Positions 7,555-15,929 of a stretch of DNA of 64,000 bases are shown here, piece by piece. A program made the position numbers and the translations under genes. The stretch comes from TOLSYN sp963849065 (lineage in GTDB: Bacteria > Acidobacteriota > Terriglobia > Terriglobales > Acidobacteriaceae), in assembly GCA_963849065.1 (NCBI GenBank), contig CAWKFM010000004.1, positions 124,001 through 188,000 on the forward strand, in the 5' to 3' direction. Under the pieces are notes generated by a model, which made no database searches, had not been told where the DNA came from, and worked only from the letters and a program-made list of their open reading frames with translations. Each line of letters begins with the position of its first letter. The first letter of the stretch is position 1.

Positions 7555-8742
7555 ATGACAACAACGGATGGCCGGAGATACGCGATGGCATCGCAAGTTA
7601 GACTCATCCGCGAGAACCAACGGGAACTTGTTTTCGCCTACCCCTACCATGTCGCCAGCTGGTTCGCGGCACTCATCGGCGGGGGACTGTTCTATATGGT
7701 TTGCCGCTCCATGGTGGGTGGGCCTACCTTCCTCCGCTGGTTGGTAGCGATATTCGGATTGGTCATTGCGCTGGCAGGCATCGCGGGAAGTATCCACACC
7801 GATCGTCTGACGCTGGATCTCATGACACGCACTTACATCCGCCGCAAAGGATACCTGCGGAAAATCACAGCGCAGAGCGGCTCGTTCGATGACATCCAAG
7901 GCGTCGCGCTGCAGATCGAGTATGAAACCTCTTCCCACGGCCAACCCATCCCCTACTGGGCTCTGCGCCTCGTGCTCCGCCATGCTGACTCAATCAGCAT
8001 CGCAAGTTTCGGAAATGAGCAGGCCGCCTACGCCAGGTTGGCCTCAATCGCGAAAGCTCTCCACGTACCCGCCATCGACCGAACCGGAGACCAGGAAACA
8101 ACAACCCAGCCGGAGAACCTCGATCAGCCCCTCGTCATGAAGGCGCCGCGCCGCGCTAGCGCACCACGGCTGTCCGTGAACGGAATTCCTCCGCTCCCGT
8201 CCGGAAGCCGCATCCGGCTCGCTGGAGCCGCGCCCCAGCGGAGCATCGTGCTTCCTCCCTTTGGATTCAGCGTAGGCATTGCGCTGGTCTTTGGGTGGTT
8301 TGCCCTCATTACGTTCGGCATGGGTTTCGCGGGATTGCGCGACAAGCTGGGTGGCCGCCATCCGCTCACTCCCTGGGGATTGATCGCGATTACTCTTCTC
8401 CTGGGGATATTCTTTCTCTCGCTCATCCCGATTGTGAGTTACTCCTGCAGCGTTGTAGTGGAGACGGCGACGAACTTCTCATTCGGCCTGCAGCTCCTCG
8501 GCTGGCGCTTCGCGTTAAAACCAATCGCTAAAACTGCAATCGAAGAAATTCTGGTGAAACCCGCCCCAAATCTGGGAACCTCTCTGAGGCCCGATCTCAA
8601 GGGGTTTCCTCAATCGGTGCCGGGGAAGCATGAAGTCTGCCTACGCTCCGGAGCGAGGGCCGTTCGGATCGGCGGGAACCTGAGCCGGGAAGAACAAGAC
8701 TGGCTGCGGCAGGCGCTTCTCTCCATGATCGACGGCGCCTGA
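7555..8742 (+). CDS. Hypothetical multi-span membrane protein
   Basis: A 395-residue protein; an internal ATG at 7585 is an alternative start. Two hydrophobic helices lie near residues 34-80 (SWFAALIGGGLFYMV, LVAIFGLVIALAG), then a soluble beta-rich part (DRLTLDLMTRTYIRRKGYL), a linker near residues 180-240, and two more helices (FSVGIALVFGWFALITFGM; WGLIAITLLLGIFFLSLI). The C-terminal part again looks like a folded soluble domain. The helix-pair/soluble-domain pattern appears twice, suggesting an internal duplication. I recognise no named family. Confidence 0.65.
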   Translation: MTTTDGRRYAMASQVRLIRENQRELVFAYPYHVASWFAALIGGGLFYMVCRSMVGGPTFLRWLVAIFGLVIALAGIAGSIHTDRLTLDLMTRTYIRRKGYLRKITAQSGSFDDIQGVALQIEYETSSHGQPIPYWALRLVLRHADSISIASFGNEQAAYARLASIAKALHVPAIDRTGDQETTTQPENLDQPLVMKAPRRASAPRLSVNGIPPLPSGSRIRLAGAAPQRSIVLPPFGFSVGIALVFGWFALITFGMGFAGLRDKLGGRHPLTPWGLIAITLLLGIFFLSLIPIVSYSCSVVVETATNFSFGLQLLGWRFALKPIAKTAIEEILVKPAPNLGTSLRPDLKGFPQSVPGKHEVCLRSGARAVRIGGNLSREEQDWLRQALLSMIDGA

Positions 8743-8777
8743 CTTCATCTTTCCAAGGTGCTTCGCTCGAAGCTGGT

Positions 8778-9116
8778 TCAGTATGTCGTCTTCATCCTTT
8801 CGGCCGCCGCCTGGGCCGTGCGCCACAGGTTCCACAGCAGCGCACAGCCGCCCGAGCCCATCGCAAGCGGAATCGCTACGTGCCGGTAGGCCAGCTGCAT
8901 CTCCGGCGCCTGATGATGGATCGCCGCGGCCACCAGCAGGCCGAAGATGCCGCAGAACAATCCCGCTCCCATCCCCAGTCCGGTCCACAGCACCGTCAGC
9001 AGCACGATGCGAAGGCCTTGCATCAGCGTCCACACAATCCAGTTGGGCCGCACCATCGGCTCGGAGGCCACCAGCGTTTTGCTGCCGCGCGCCTCCATTT
9101 CACTCGCCTTCAACAT
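8778..9116 (-). CDS. Small two-helix membrane protein
   Basis: A 112-residue protein from ATG 9116, preceded by GGAGG. Two hydrophobic segments, IVLLTVLWTGLGMGAGLFCGI and a shorter C-terminal one (HVAIPLAMGSGGCALLW), are joined by a short polar loop. No recognisable domain. It converges with the gene at 7555-8742. Confidence 0.6.
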   Translation of the reverse strand: MLKASEMEARGSKTLVASEPMVRPNWIVWTLMQGLRIVLLTVLWTGLGMGAGLFCGIFGLLVAAAIHHQAPEMQLAYRHVAIPLAMGSGGCALLWNLWRTAQAAAERMKTTY

Positions 9117-9184
9117 TTTTCCTCCACCTTCCCGGCACCGCACACGCCGCCGAAGCCCGGCCTGCGCTAGAATGATAGTTTCCT

Positions 9185-9931
9185 ATGCCACACACTCAAC
9201 AGGCAACCACGCATTCGCCCGCCGAAGTTTTAAGGATCTCTCCCGTGCAGCAGGCTCCCAACGGCATCTGCTACGCTGCCAGCGGCGAGGTCAACCTCTC
9301 CTCCGACGAGTTGCAGCGCATGGTGGGCGCCGTTCCCACGGCAATTGCCGCGGCCCTCACCCGCAAAGCATTCTACTTCGTCCCGCTCACCGTGGCCGAT
9401 GGCGATCAGACTTTGATCGCCGACCGTTACGATGTGCTGCTCAGCGACCGTGCCGTCTGCCATCGCAACCTCACCCTGGGCGATGCCCAGTGCGTCTTCA
9501 TCTCCACCCGCCTCATGGATGACCGCTTCTCCGTCGCCTTCGAGTTCTATATCAACGTGGGCCATGCCTTTGCCGACCACACCGGCTTCTCGCAGACCTT
9601 TGCCGACCTGGTCTGGAGCCAGGCGCAGGACAAGGTGAAGGGCGAGACTTCGCTCGACGCCAACGAGTTGCGCAAGATCGTCACCTCCAGCGCGCCCGAT
9701 GCCGAGAAGGCGCGCCAGGAGTATTTCGAAACCACCTTCGCCGATGCCATCGCCATCTACCTGCTCTCGCTCTACCTCGACGTGGATTACTACGAGCTGC
9801 GCGAGCGCGACTATCCTCTGCTCGCTCCGCCGGCCCTGGCCGAGCGCCTGCGCAAGGTGAACGAACTGTTCCCGCCGCCCGGCGGCTTCGAGTTCAACAT
9901 CTTCTACAAGCGCCGTCCCGAGCAGCGTTAG
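9185..9931 (+). CDS. Conserved hypothetical protein
   Basis: A 248-residue soluble-looking protein without signal peptide or membrane segment. It contains FYFVPLTVADGDQTLIADRYDVLL, quoted here only as a beta-rich stretch in two parts (FYFVPLTV, LIADRYDV), and a C-terminal helical half (TTFADAIAIYLLSLYLDVD). Codon use matches the neighbouring housekeeping genes. I cannot name a function. It is followed by a family-1 hairpin repeat and then ruvA. Confidence 0.6.
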   Translation: MPHTQQATTHSPAEVLRISPVQQAPNGICYAASGEVNLSSDELQRMVGAVPTAIAAALTRKAFYFVPLTVADGDQTLIADRYDVLLSDRAVCHRNLTLGDAQCVFISTRLMDDRFSVAFEFYINVGHAFADHTGFSQTFADLVWSQAQDKVKGETSLDANELRKIVTSSAPDAEKARQEYFETTFADAIAIYLLSLYLDVDYYELRERDYPLLAPPALAERLRKVNELFPPPGGFEFNIFYKRRPEQR

Positions 9932-9940
9932 CCAAGCCTG

Positions 9941-9980
9941 GTGCCCCATATCTGCCTTCTGTTGGCAGATGTGGGAAGCA
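9941..9980. repeat. Dispersed intergenic hairpin, family 1, copy B
   Basis: GTGCCCCATATCTGCC, a 7-base loop and GGCAGATGTGGGAAGCA form an 11-bp stem with one G:T pair. It is nearly identical to the element at 878-915. A partial third copy (GGCAGATGTGGGA) lies at 7120-7132. Confidence 0.6.
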
Positions 9981-10050
9981 CTTCACTCCACCTTTGCAGC
10001 CTTTCGCAGTTGCTCTTCCGCAGACGCACAATAAGGAGCGCGGAGCCCAC

Positions 10051-10635
10051 ATGATTGCCCATCTGCGCGGAACCCTGCTGGCCACCTCGCCCGGCCACGC
10101 TATCGTGGACTGCCACGGCGTCGGCTATGACGTCACCGTCTCCATGAATACCTTTGCCCAGCTTCCCGCCACCGGCAGTGAGGTCTCGCTGTTCATCTAT
10201 ACTCATGTGCGCGAAGACCAGATCGCGCTCTTCGGCTTTCATCTGGCCGAAGAAAAGACGCTGTTTGAAAAGCTGCTCTCGGTCAGCGGCATCGGTCCCA
10301 AGCTGGCGGTCAACATTCTGGGAGGCATGAGCACCCCCGACCTGGTCGCGGCCCTGCGCGGCGCCGATGCCGCCCGGCTCACCCGCATGCCCGGCGTAGG
10401 CAAGAAAACCGCTGAGCGCATGGTGCTCGAACTCAAGGACAAGCTGGTGGAGTTCGGCGTGGCGCCGGCCGCGCCGCGTCTCCGCAACCGCCTGGAAGAC
10501 GATGTGCTTTCGGCGCTCATCAATCTCGGCTACCAGCCCGCCGCCGCCAACCAGGCGCTGGAAAAACTCGCCCCCACCGACGTCTCCAGCTTTGAACAAC
10601 TCTTCCGCAAGGCGCTGGCCCAGCTGGCGCGTTGA
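10051..10635 (+). CDS. ruvA: Holliday junction DNA helicase subunit RuvA
   Basis: This 194-residue RuvA forms the tetramer that holds four-way junctions for the RuvB motor. The N-terminal OB-fold begins MIAHLRGTLL, two helix-hairpin-helix motifs are visible (LLSVSGIGPKLAVNIL; LTRMPGVGKKTAERMV), and the RuvB-binding C-terminal domain is ALINLGYQPAAANQAL. The start at 10051 follows AAGGAG and matches the family N-terminus. RuvB and RuvC are not adjacent. The stop codon overlaps one arm of a 15-bp inverted repeat. Confidence 0.95.
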   Translation: MIAHLRGTLLATSPGHAIVDCHGVGYDVTVSMNTFAQLPATGSEVSLFIYTHVREDQIALFGFHLAEEKTLFEKLLSVSGIGPKLAVNILGGMSTPDLVAALRGADAARLTRMPGVGKKTAERMVLELKDKLVEFGVAPAAPRLRNRLEDDVLSALINLGYQPAAANQALEKLAPTDVSSFEQLFRKALAQLAR

Positions 10636-10746
10636 GCGGTTCCCGAGATAATGGGTCTCGAAGCCGCCGGACGTTGGCCGTTGTGACCAGCAGGGAGCAA
10701 CGGCAGGGCACAATTTGGAGAGGATATAGCTTCTCGGGAACCGCTC
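10634..10746. repeat. 113-bp element with 15-bp terminal inverted repeats
   Basis: GAGCGGTTCCCGAGA at 10634-10648 is repeated exactly and inverted at 10732-10746. The roughly 83 bp between contains no gene. This size and structure fit a miniature inverted-repeat element or a large transcript-end hairpin between the convergent ruvA and histidine kinase genes. No target-site duplication is obvious. Confidence 0.55.
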
Positions 10747-10760
10747 TAGAAGCTCGCGTA

Positions 10761-12641
10761 TTATGCGTTGCTGCGGTGGTTGCTCTCGGCCTTCAGCACA
10801 ATGGAGAATACCGTCCCGGTCTGGGCACCCGTGGCGCGGGAGCGGAAGCGGATCGTACCGCCGTGCTTCTCCACAATCTGCTTGCTCACCCAAAGCCCCA
10901 GCCCTGTGCCGGTATCCCCTTTGGTGGTGAACAGCGCTTCGAACATGCGCGGCCGGATCGCCTCGCGGATGCCCGGTCCGTTGTCGGCCACCGTGATGCG
11001 CACCAGGCGCTCCCCGCATTTGGCGCATTGCCCGCCGGTGATGCGCAGCTTCACCATGCCGCACTCGCCGATGGATTCCAGGCTGTTCACCACCAGGTTG
11101 GAGAACACCTGGCGCAGCTCGCCGCCCACCGCACGAATCGCGAGATCGCCGCGGTAGCGCTTTTCGATCTTCGCCTGCTTCGTCCGGATCTTGCTCTGCA
11201 GCAGATCCAGCGTTGATTCCATGATGCTGTCCACCGTCACCTGCTTCAGCGCGCTGCCTTCGCGATAGAAGCCCAGCACCTGACGGGTGATGTGGGAGAC
11301 GCGCTTCAACTCGTCTTCGGCAATCTCCAGATATCGCACCGCCGACTCCGGCACCTCCGGAGTTTTCCGCGCCAGATACACCGTGTTCATCACGGCCGCA
11401 AGCGGATTGTTGATTTCGTGGGCGATGCTGGCCGCCATGCGTCCCACCGAGGCCAGCTTTTCGGTCTGCACAAACAGAACCTCGGCCGCCTTGCGCGCGG
11501 TGATGTCGCGCAGAATACTCTGCACCGCCACCGAGCCCTGCCAGTCGATGCTTCCGGCGGTAGCCTCTACCGTAACTTCTTGGCCGTCCAGCCGCACGAT
11601 GCGCAGTTCGCGCAGCGGCGCCATGCCGCCGCTCTCCACCTCACCAATGCGCTCGCGCACCACGTCATGCAACTCGGCATGCACCAGCTCCAGCATCTTC
11701 CGGCCCTGCAGTTCCTCCCGGTATTTGGCGCCGAACAGCCGCAACGCTACCGCGTTCACGTAGACGATCTTTCCGTTCAGGTGCACCACCACCGCGTCCG
11801 GGGAGGTCTCCACCAGCGTCCGGTAGCGGCGCTCGCTCGCCCGTATCTGCTCCTGTGCCCGCCGTTGTTCGGTCACGCTGTGGAAGACCAGCACCACCCC
11901 GGTCAACTCCCCGGCTGCGTCCCGGATCGGCGCCGCGCTGCCTTCGATCGGAATACTCTGGCCGTCCCGGCCCACCAGCGCCAGATGATCGGCCCGCCGC
12001 ACCGGGCTCCGCTCGCGCAGCACCTGCGCGGCAATATCCTCCACGGGATCGCTGGTCTCTTCATCCACCACGCGCAGTACCTGCTGAATGGGCGTGCCCG
12101 CCGCGGCTTCCGTTGTCCAGCCCACGTACTCCTCGGCCTTGGGATTCATGAACGTGATCCGGCCCGCGGCGTCGCAGCTGAGCACCGCGTCGCCGATGCT
12201 GCTCAGCGTCACCTGCAGCCGCTCCCGGCTCTGCTGCAATGCCGCTTCGCTCTCCCGCACCGCCAGCTCTTTTTCATAAGCCTCGGCCCGGCGCCGCGTC
12301 TGGCGGTAAACATCGGCGAAGACGCTCATGCCGAATCCCGCGCAAATAAAGATTCCCAGGCTGACTTGATCGCCCGCCTTGATCTCCAGCCGGGCGCTGC
12401 GAGACAGGATCCAAGTCGCGGTTGCAAGTGACGACAGCAGGGTAGTAAAGATTCCCGGCCAGAAGCCGCCGAGCATAGCAACCAGCATGACCGCCGGAAA
12501 GAAGGTTATGTAGGGCGGCAACGGTCCGCCGGTGATCTTCTCCAGCACCTGACGCGACAGGAACGCCAGCAGAATCACAGCCGTCGAAGCGCCATAACGG
12601 ACGAACGGCCGGTTCAGCGATTTTTTTAACTCTCCCATCAT
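10761..12641 (-). CDS. Membrane sensor histidine kinase (DUF4118-PAS-PAS-HisKA-HATPase)
   Basis: A 626-residue kinase. Hydrophobic helices at about residues 17-112 resemble the four-helix DUF4118 module of KdpD-like sensors. Two PAS domains follow (about 142-260 and 270-390), then the phospho-acceptor box SIAHEINNPLAA with His408, and the ATPase N box NLVVNSLES, G1 DNGPGI (553-558) and G2 GTGLGL (578-583). An unusual CAKCG motif at 539-543 sits inside the ATPase domain. The start ATGATG at 12641 is chosen for GGA upstream; the frame extends further. No response regulator is adjacent. Confidence 0.85.
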   Translation of the reverse strand: MMGELKKSLNRPFVRYGASTAVILLAFLSRQVLEKITGGPLPPYITFFPAVMLVAMLGGFWPGIFTTLLSSLATATWILSRSARLEIKAGDQVSLGIFICAGFGMSVFADVYRQTRRRAEAYEKELAVRESEAALQQSRERLQVTLSSIGDAVLSCDAAGRITFMNPKAEEYVGWTTEAAAGTPIQQVLRVVDEETSDPVEDIAAQVLRERSPVRRADHLALVGRDGQSIPIEGSAAPIRDAAGELTGVVLVFHSVTEQRRAQEQIRASERRYRTLVETSPDAVVVHLNGKIVYVNAVALRLFGAKYREELQGRKMLELVHAELHDVVRERIGEVESGGMAPLRELRIVRLDGQEVTVEATAGSIDWQGSVAVQSILRDITARKAAEVLFVQTEKLASVGRMAASIAHEINNPLAAVMNTVYLARKTPEVPESAVRYLEIAEDELKRVSHITRQVLGFYREGSALKQVTVDSIMESTLDLLQSKIRTKQAKIEKRYRGDLAIRAVGGELRQVFSNLVVNSLESIGECGMVKLRITGGQCAKCGERLVRITVADNGPGIREAIRPRMFEALFTTKGDTGTGLGLWVSKQIVEKHGGTIRFRSRATGAQTGTVFSIVLKAESNHRSNA

Positions 12642-12796
12642 GGTGATCCGTTGCAAAGAGACTTCGAAGAGGTGCGGTGAGCTAAAAGAATGAGTGACTC
12701 TTTGTCCCTTTGCAAGCAAGAAAAACGGCGCGTACGTGAATCTTCCGCGCCGCTCTCACCTTGTCTGCCGTTACCGCGCCTGGATGGCTTCCGACC

Positions 12797-14005
12797 TCAA
12801 TTGCCGGCTACCACCGGCTGTTCCCGCCGAACTTCCTCCGTGGACCCGGTCTGAGCTTCCGTCCATGGCGGCAAAATCTTCATCAGCGCGGCCAGAATGA
12901 AGAAGGGAAGTACAAGCAGCGCGGCCGCAATCAGCTCGCCCTCGCGTGAGATCAAATCCACCTTGTAGGTCGTGTAGCCCAAAAAGCTCTTGGAAAACAG
13001 CTGTCCGCCGATCACCACGTTCCAGCGCATGGCAAAGATGCCGACGATGGTCAGGCATCCGCACACCCCATAGGCCAGCCGCCGCAGCTTCTCCGGCACG
13101 TGGAAGATCTGGATCAGGCCGATGGTCAGGATCGGCACCACCGTTCCCACGATGACCTGCAGCACGATCTGCGAGAAGAACAACTTGGTGTGCAGCAGAA
13201 AATCCAGCGAGCGGAACGACTCGTCCGCCACGGAAATGCGGTGAATCAGATCCAGCATCTCCAGGGCGAAGTCGATGATGAAGGTGTACAGCATGTACTG
13301 CGCGATGGTATCCACACAGCGCATGTCGATGGGCTGTTTGCGAATCTTCATCATCGCCATGTACACCAGCATCACCATGGCGATGCCGCTCACCATGGCC
13401 GAAAAGATGAAGACCACCGGCATCAGCGGCGAAGACCACCACGGATTCGCCTTGACCGTGCCAAAGATGAATCCCACGTAACCATGCAGCAGGAAAGCCG
13501 ATGGAATGCCGATCAGCGTAATCACCCAGCCCACACGCTCATCCACCCGCAGCGCGCCTTCGCTGATGTTGCTGGAGCCCAGCGTCAGGGCCCGGTAAAG
13601 CAGGCGCCGCCATCCCGTCGTGCTCTGCGACATCAGCACGATGTCACGCCGGAAGTCCAGCCAAACCTCCAGCAGCAGCACCGCCATCAAATACCACATA
13701 TAGACGAAGCCGAACATGGCCATCGGCGAAGTCTTGTGCGGCGTCAGGAACATCTCCAGCGAACGCTCCGGGTGCCCCAGGTGCAGTTGCAGCGGCATCG
13801 GCGCCACAATCAGGAACGCCAGCGCCGTCAGCAGTGCCAGCCGGTAGGTGGGCTTCACCGCAACCACGTGGAAGATGCGCTCCAGCGACGCCAGAATGAA
13901 CGCTCCGGCCACCAGCCCGGTCACAAACGGATAGACCACAATCAGTACGCTCCACTGCAGCTCGACCTCATTCGGATACATGAAGCCATCGACGGGAACC
14001 ATCAT
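12797..14005 (-). CDS. NrfD/PsrC-family membrane quinone subunit
   Basis: A 402-residue protein with about ten hydrophobic helices (for example VVYPFVTGLVAGAFILASL, LALLTALAFLIVAPMPL, LHGYVGFIFGTV). The N-terminal layout and the HLGHPERS loop are typical of NrfD/PsrC proteins, which bind quinone and pass electrons to or from a ferredoxin-like subunit. It is the last gene of a three-gene operon after the tetraheme cytochrome and the 4Fe-4S protein, 21 bp behind the latter. Membrane location and quinone exchange are inferred from the family. Confidence 0.87.
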   Translation of the reverse strand: MMVPVDGFMYPNEVELQWSVLIVVYPFVTGLVAGAFILASLERIFHVVAVKPTYRLALLTALAFLIVAPMPLQLHLGHPERSLEMFLTPHKTSPMAMFGFVYMWYLMAVLLLEVWLDFRRDIVLMSQSTTGWRRLLYRALTLGSSNISEGALRVDERVGWVITLIGIPSAFLLHGYVGFIFGTVKANPWWSSPLMPVVFIFSAMVSGIAMVMLVYMAMMKIRKQPIDMRCVDTIAQYMLYTFIIDFALEMLDLIHRISVADESFRSLDFLLHTKLFFSQIVLQVIVGTVVPILTIGLIQIFHVPEKLRRLAYGVCGCLTIVGIFAMRWNVVIGGQLFSKSFLGYTTYKVDLISREGELIAAALLVLPFFILAALMKILPPWTEAQTGSTEEVRREQPVVAGN

Positions 14006-14026
14006 CGCAATCTCCTTAGCGCACCG

Positions 14027-14755
14027 CTAGCGAACTGATCCATCCAGATCGTGGTAGATGGCCTTGGCGCCCGTGGCCAGATAGGGCTTCAGCACCTCCA
14101 CGCTGTGGGTCTTCACAAATTCGTGGATCGGATCGTTCGGGTTCTTCAAGTCCACCAGCTGCCGCGCCCCTGTTGGACAGTTCTCGCAACATGCCGTGGT
14201 GAGCCCCTTGGTGATGCGGTGGTAGCACAGCGTGCACTTCTCCGCCGTGCGCCGCGTGGGATGCAGGAAGCGGCAGCCGTAAGGACACGCCTGGATGCAG
14301 TAGCGGCAGCCCACGCAGTAGGTCGAATCCACCAGCACAACCCCGTCGGGGCTTTCAAACGTAGCGCCCACCGGACAGACCTGTGTGCAGGGCGAGTGCG
14401 CACAGTGGTTGCACAATTTGGGGACAAAGAAGTTCTTGCCGCCCGTCGCCGTGCTGGGAGGAAACCCGTTCTTGCCGCCGTTCGGCGAGTCCACCTGCGG
14501 AGTCTCCTGCTGCCAGTCCGCAACGTGGTAGCGCTCCACCCAGGTGCGGAAATATCCCTCGGGAACGTCGTTCTCATTGGCGCAGGCGCGCACACAGCTG
14601 CCGCAGCCAATGCACTTGTCGATGTCCAGCAGCATTCCCCACCAGTGTTGGTTGCGGTCGTATCCGGGCGCGCTCTCCGGCGTCCCGGCCAGCACGTACT
14701 CCCAGGCCAGGGCCGCGGCGGGTAACAGCACGAGCATTTTGCGTCGCGTAATCAT
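14027..14755 (-). CDS. 4Fe-4S ferredoxin-type electron transfer subunit (HybA/DsrO-like)
   Basis: A 242-residue protein with four Cys clusters: CIGCGSCVRAC, CNHCAHSPCTQVCP, CVGCRYCIQACPYGC and CTLCYH with ACCENCP, the standard four-cubane layout. The N-terminus MITRRKMLVLLPAAALAW has a basic pair before a hydrophobic stretch, so export by the Tat route is possible though the motif is not perfect. The ATG overlaps the stop of the cytochrome gene (ATGA). It probably shuttles electrons between the cytochrome and the NrfD subunit. Confidence 0.9.
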   Translation of the reverse strand: MITRRKMLVLLPAAALAWEYVLAGTPESAPGYDRNQHWWGMLLDIDKCIGCGSCVRACANENDVPEGYFRTWVERYHVADWQQETPQVDSPNGGKNGFPPSTATGGKNFFVPKLCNHCAHSPCTQVCPVGATFESPDGVVLVDSTYCVGCRYCIQACPYGCRFLHPTRRTAEKCTLCYHRITKGLTTACCENCPTGARQLVDLKNPNDPIHEFVKTHSVEVLKPYLATGAKAIYHDLDGSVR

Positions 14756-15282
14756 GATGGCTTGCCTCCGACATTTGCCGGCCCCGGCTGCGGGGATCCC
14801 GCCGGGCCTGCGGTTGGCTTGGTGGGGTTGAGCAGCGGACTGTGCGGCTGATGGCAGCTCTTGCAAACCGCTCCGCCCGAGTGCTCGGCGCTTACCACCT
14901 GCGGAAAGTCTTTCGGCTTGGCGATGTTCGCCTCATGGCAGCGCGCGCAGATCACTCCGGTATCGGGCAGCTGCGGCACCACGGAAGCCGGGTCTTCGGC
15001 ATGTTGGGCGAGCGGGCCGTGGCAGGCCTCGCAGTTGACGCCCGCGTGCATGCCCGCTTTCTTCATGGTCGCCTCGTCGCTGTGGCAGTCTTCACAGGCC
15101 TGGTGACCGGCATAGTGCATTGGTTTGGAGGCAAGCTCGGCCAGCGCGTCGCCGCGATAGTGGCCATACTCTCCAAAGCTCTTGGGAATAAAGTGTGCCC
15201 GAATCAAAACGAACACCAGCAGCACCACCGCGAACACTACCGCCAGCCGGACCAGATGTTCGGCATCCTTGAATTTAGCCAC
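14752..15282 (-). CDS. Membrane-anchored tetraheme cytochrome c
   Basis: About 176 residues with four CXXCH heme sites: CEDCH, CEACH, CARCH and CKSCH. An N-terminal helix (LAVVFAVVLLVFVLI) anchors it with hemes outside the cytoplasm. I prefer the GTG at 15282, five bases after AAGGGG, which places the helix near the N-terminus; an ATG at 15315 would add 11 residues. The C-terminus is Pro/Gly-rich. It heads the cytochrome/4Fe-4S/NrfD operon, with 4-bp overlap to the next gene. Confidence 0.85.
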   Translation of the reverse strand: MAKFKDAEHLVRLAVVFAVVLLVFVLIRAHFIPKSFGEYGHYRGDALAELASKPMHYAGHQACEDCHSDEATMKKAGMHAGVNCEACHGPLAQHAEDPASVVPQLPDTGVICARCHEANIAKPKDFPQVVSAEHSGGAVCKSCHQPHSPLLNPTKPTAGPAGSPQPGPANVGGKPS

Positions 15283-15573
15283 GCGCACCCCTTGCAGAGC
15301 GCCTGCCATCCTCATGGCCGCTCTGAGTGCTCAACACTTTTACAGCATTCGGCGAAGCGCTCCGTGACGCACCGCACAGAGCCGTGTGACGCTTCTCCGC
15401 CGTAGGCTTTTTCTATTTTTCGATGCAGATGGTTAGTTCGAGCAACCGCAGGCAGTTTTTATGCGGCCCTCGCGTTCTATCGCCTTCAGCGGTGGACACG
15501 TGCGTGGATACAGCAGCTTCAAACCTTTCGGAACGCCGCCTTGCGGATGTATTCCAATTAAACAACCAAACAA
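15283..15573. other. Intergenic, no gene seen
   Basis: About 290 bp between the redox operon and the plasmid-type partition cassette. I see no convincing coding sequence, tRNA or strong hairpin. It should contain the promoter of the leftward cytochrome operon. Confidence 0.4.
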
Positions 15574-15870
15574 CTACGCAATACTCGGCAGATGATACTT
15601 CGCAAACAGGTCGTTAATCGCCTCGCGCAACAGATCTTCGTTGGTGCGATCCTGATCTATGGCTAGCTTTGAGAGTTGGCGGGATGCTTCTTTCTCAAAG
15701 AATCCGCTGATTACCTTCTTCCCTATCCTGCTCTTGGGCCTTGATGGCGATTTTTCGGTTGCAGCCGTGGTTTGCTGTACTACCTCGGCATGCGGCAGTT
15801 GGGGAGCGCGGCCGTATGGCTTGCGATGAGCCGCACGACTCATCGCTTCCTGGAGTGACGGTTTAGACAT
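15574..15870 (-). CDS. Putative ParG-like ribbon-helix-helix partition protein
   Basis: A 98-residue basic protein. The N-terminal half is polar and likely flexible (KPSLQEAMSRAAHRKPYGR), and the C-terminal half looks like a ribbon-helix-helix fold: KKVISGFFEKEASRQLSKLA, then DRTNEDLLREAINDLFAKY. Such small DNA-binding partners follow ParA ATPases in plasmid partition operons. It lies 59 bp after the ParA-type gene on the same strand. An upstream in-frame start at 15903 is possible. The role is inferred from fold and context. Confidence 0.65.
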   Translation of the reverse strand: MSKPSLQEAMSRAAHRKPYGRAPQLPHAEVVQQTTAATEKSPSRPKSRIGKKVISGFFEKEASRQLSKLAIDQDRTNEDLLREAINDLFAKYHLPSIA

Positions 15871-15885
15871 AAGCGTTTTTCTCGT

Positions 15886-15929
15886 TTGTGCACATGTACA
15901 CACTCATACATGCCTACCACCATGCACGG
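15886..15929. promoter_or_regulatory. Palindromic repeats between ParA-type and RHH genes
   Basis: The gap contains GTGCACATGTACAC, nearly palindromic, followed by further CATAC, ACATG and ACACG half sites. The ACATGTAYAC core recurs upstream of the ParA-type gene (16591-16600). This looks like operator or centromere-type iterons for the ribbon-helix-helix protein. Confidence 0.4.

Noticed and set aside
15423..15617. 64-codon plus-strand frame next to the RHH gene
   Set aside because: Low complexity, no ribosome site, overlaps the end of the RHH gene on the other strand.
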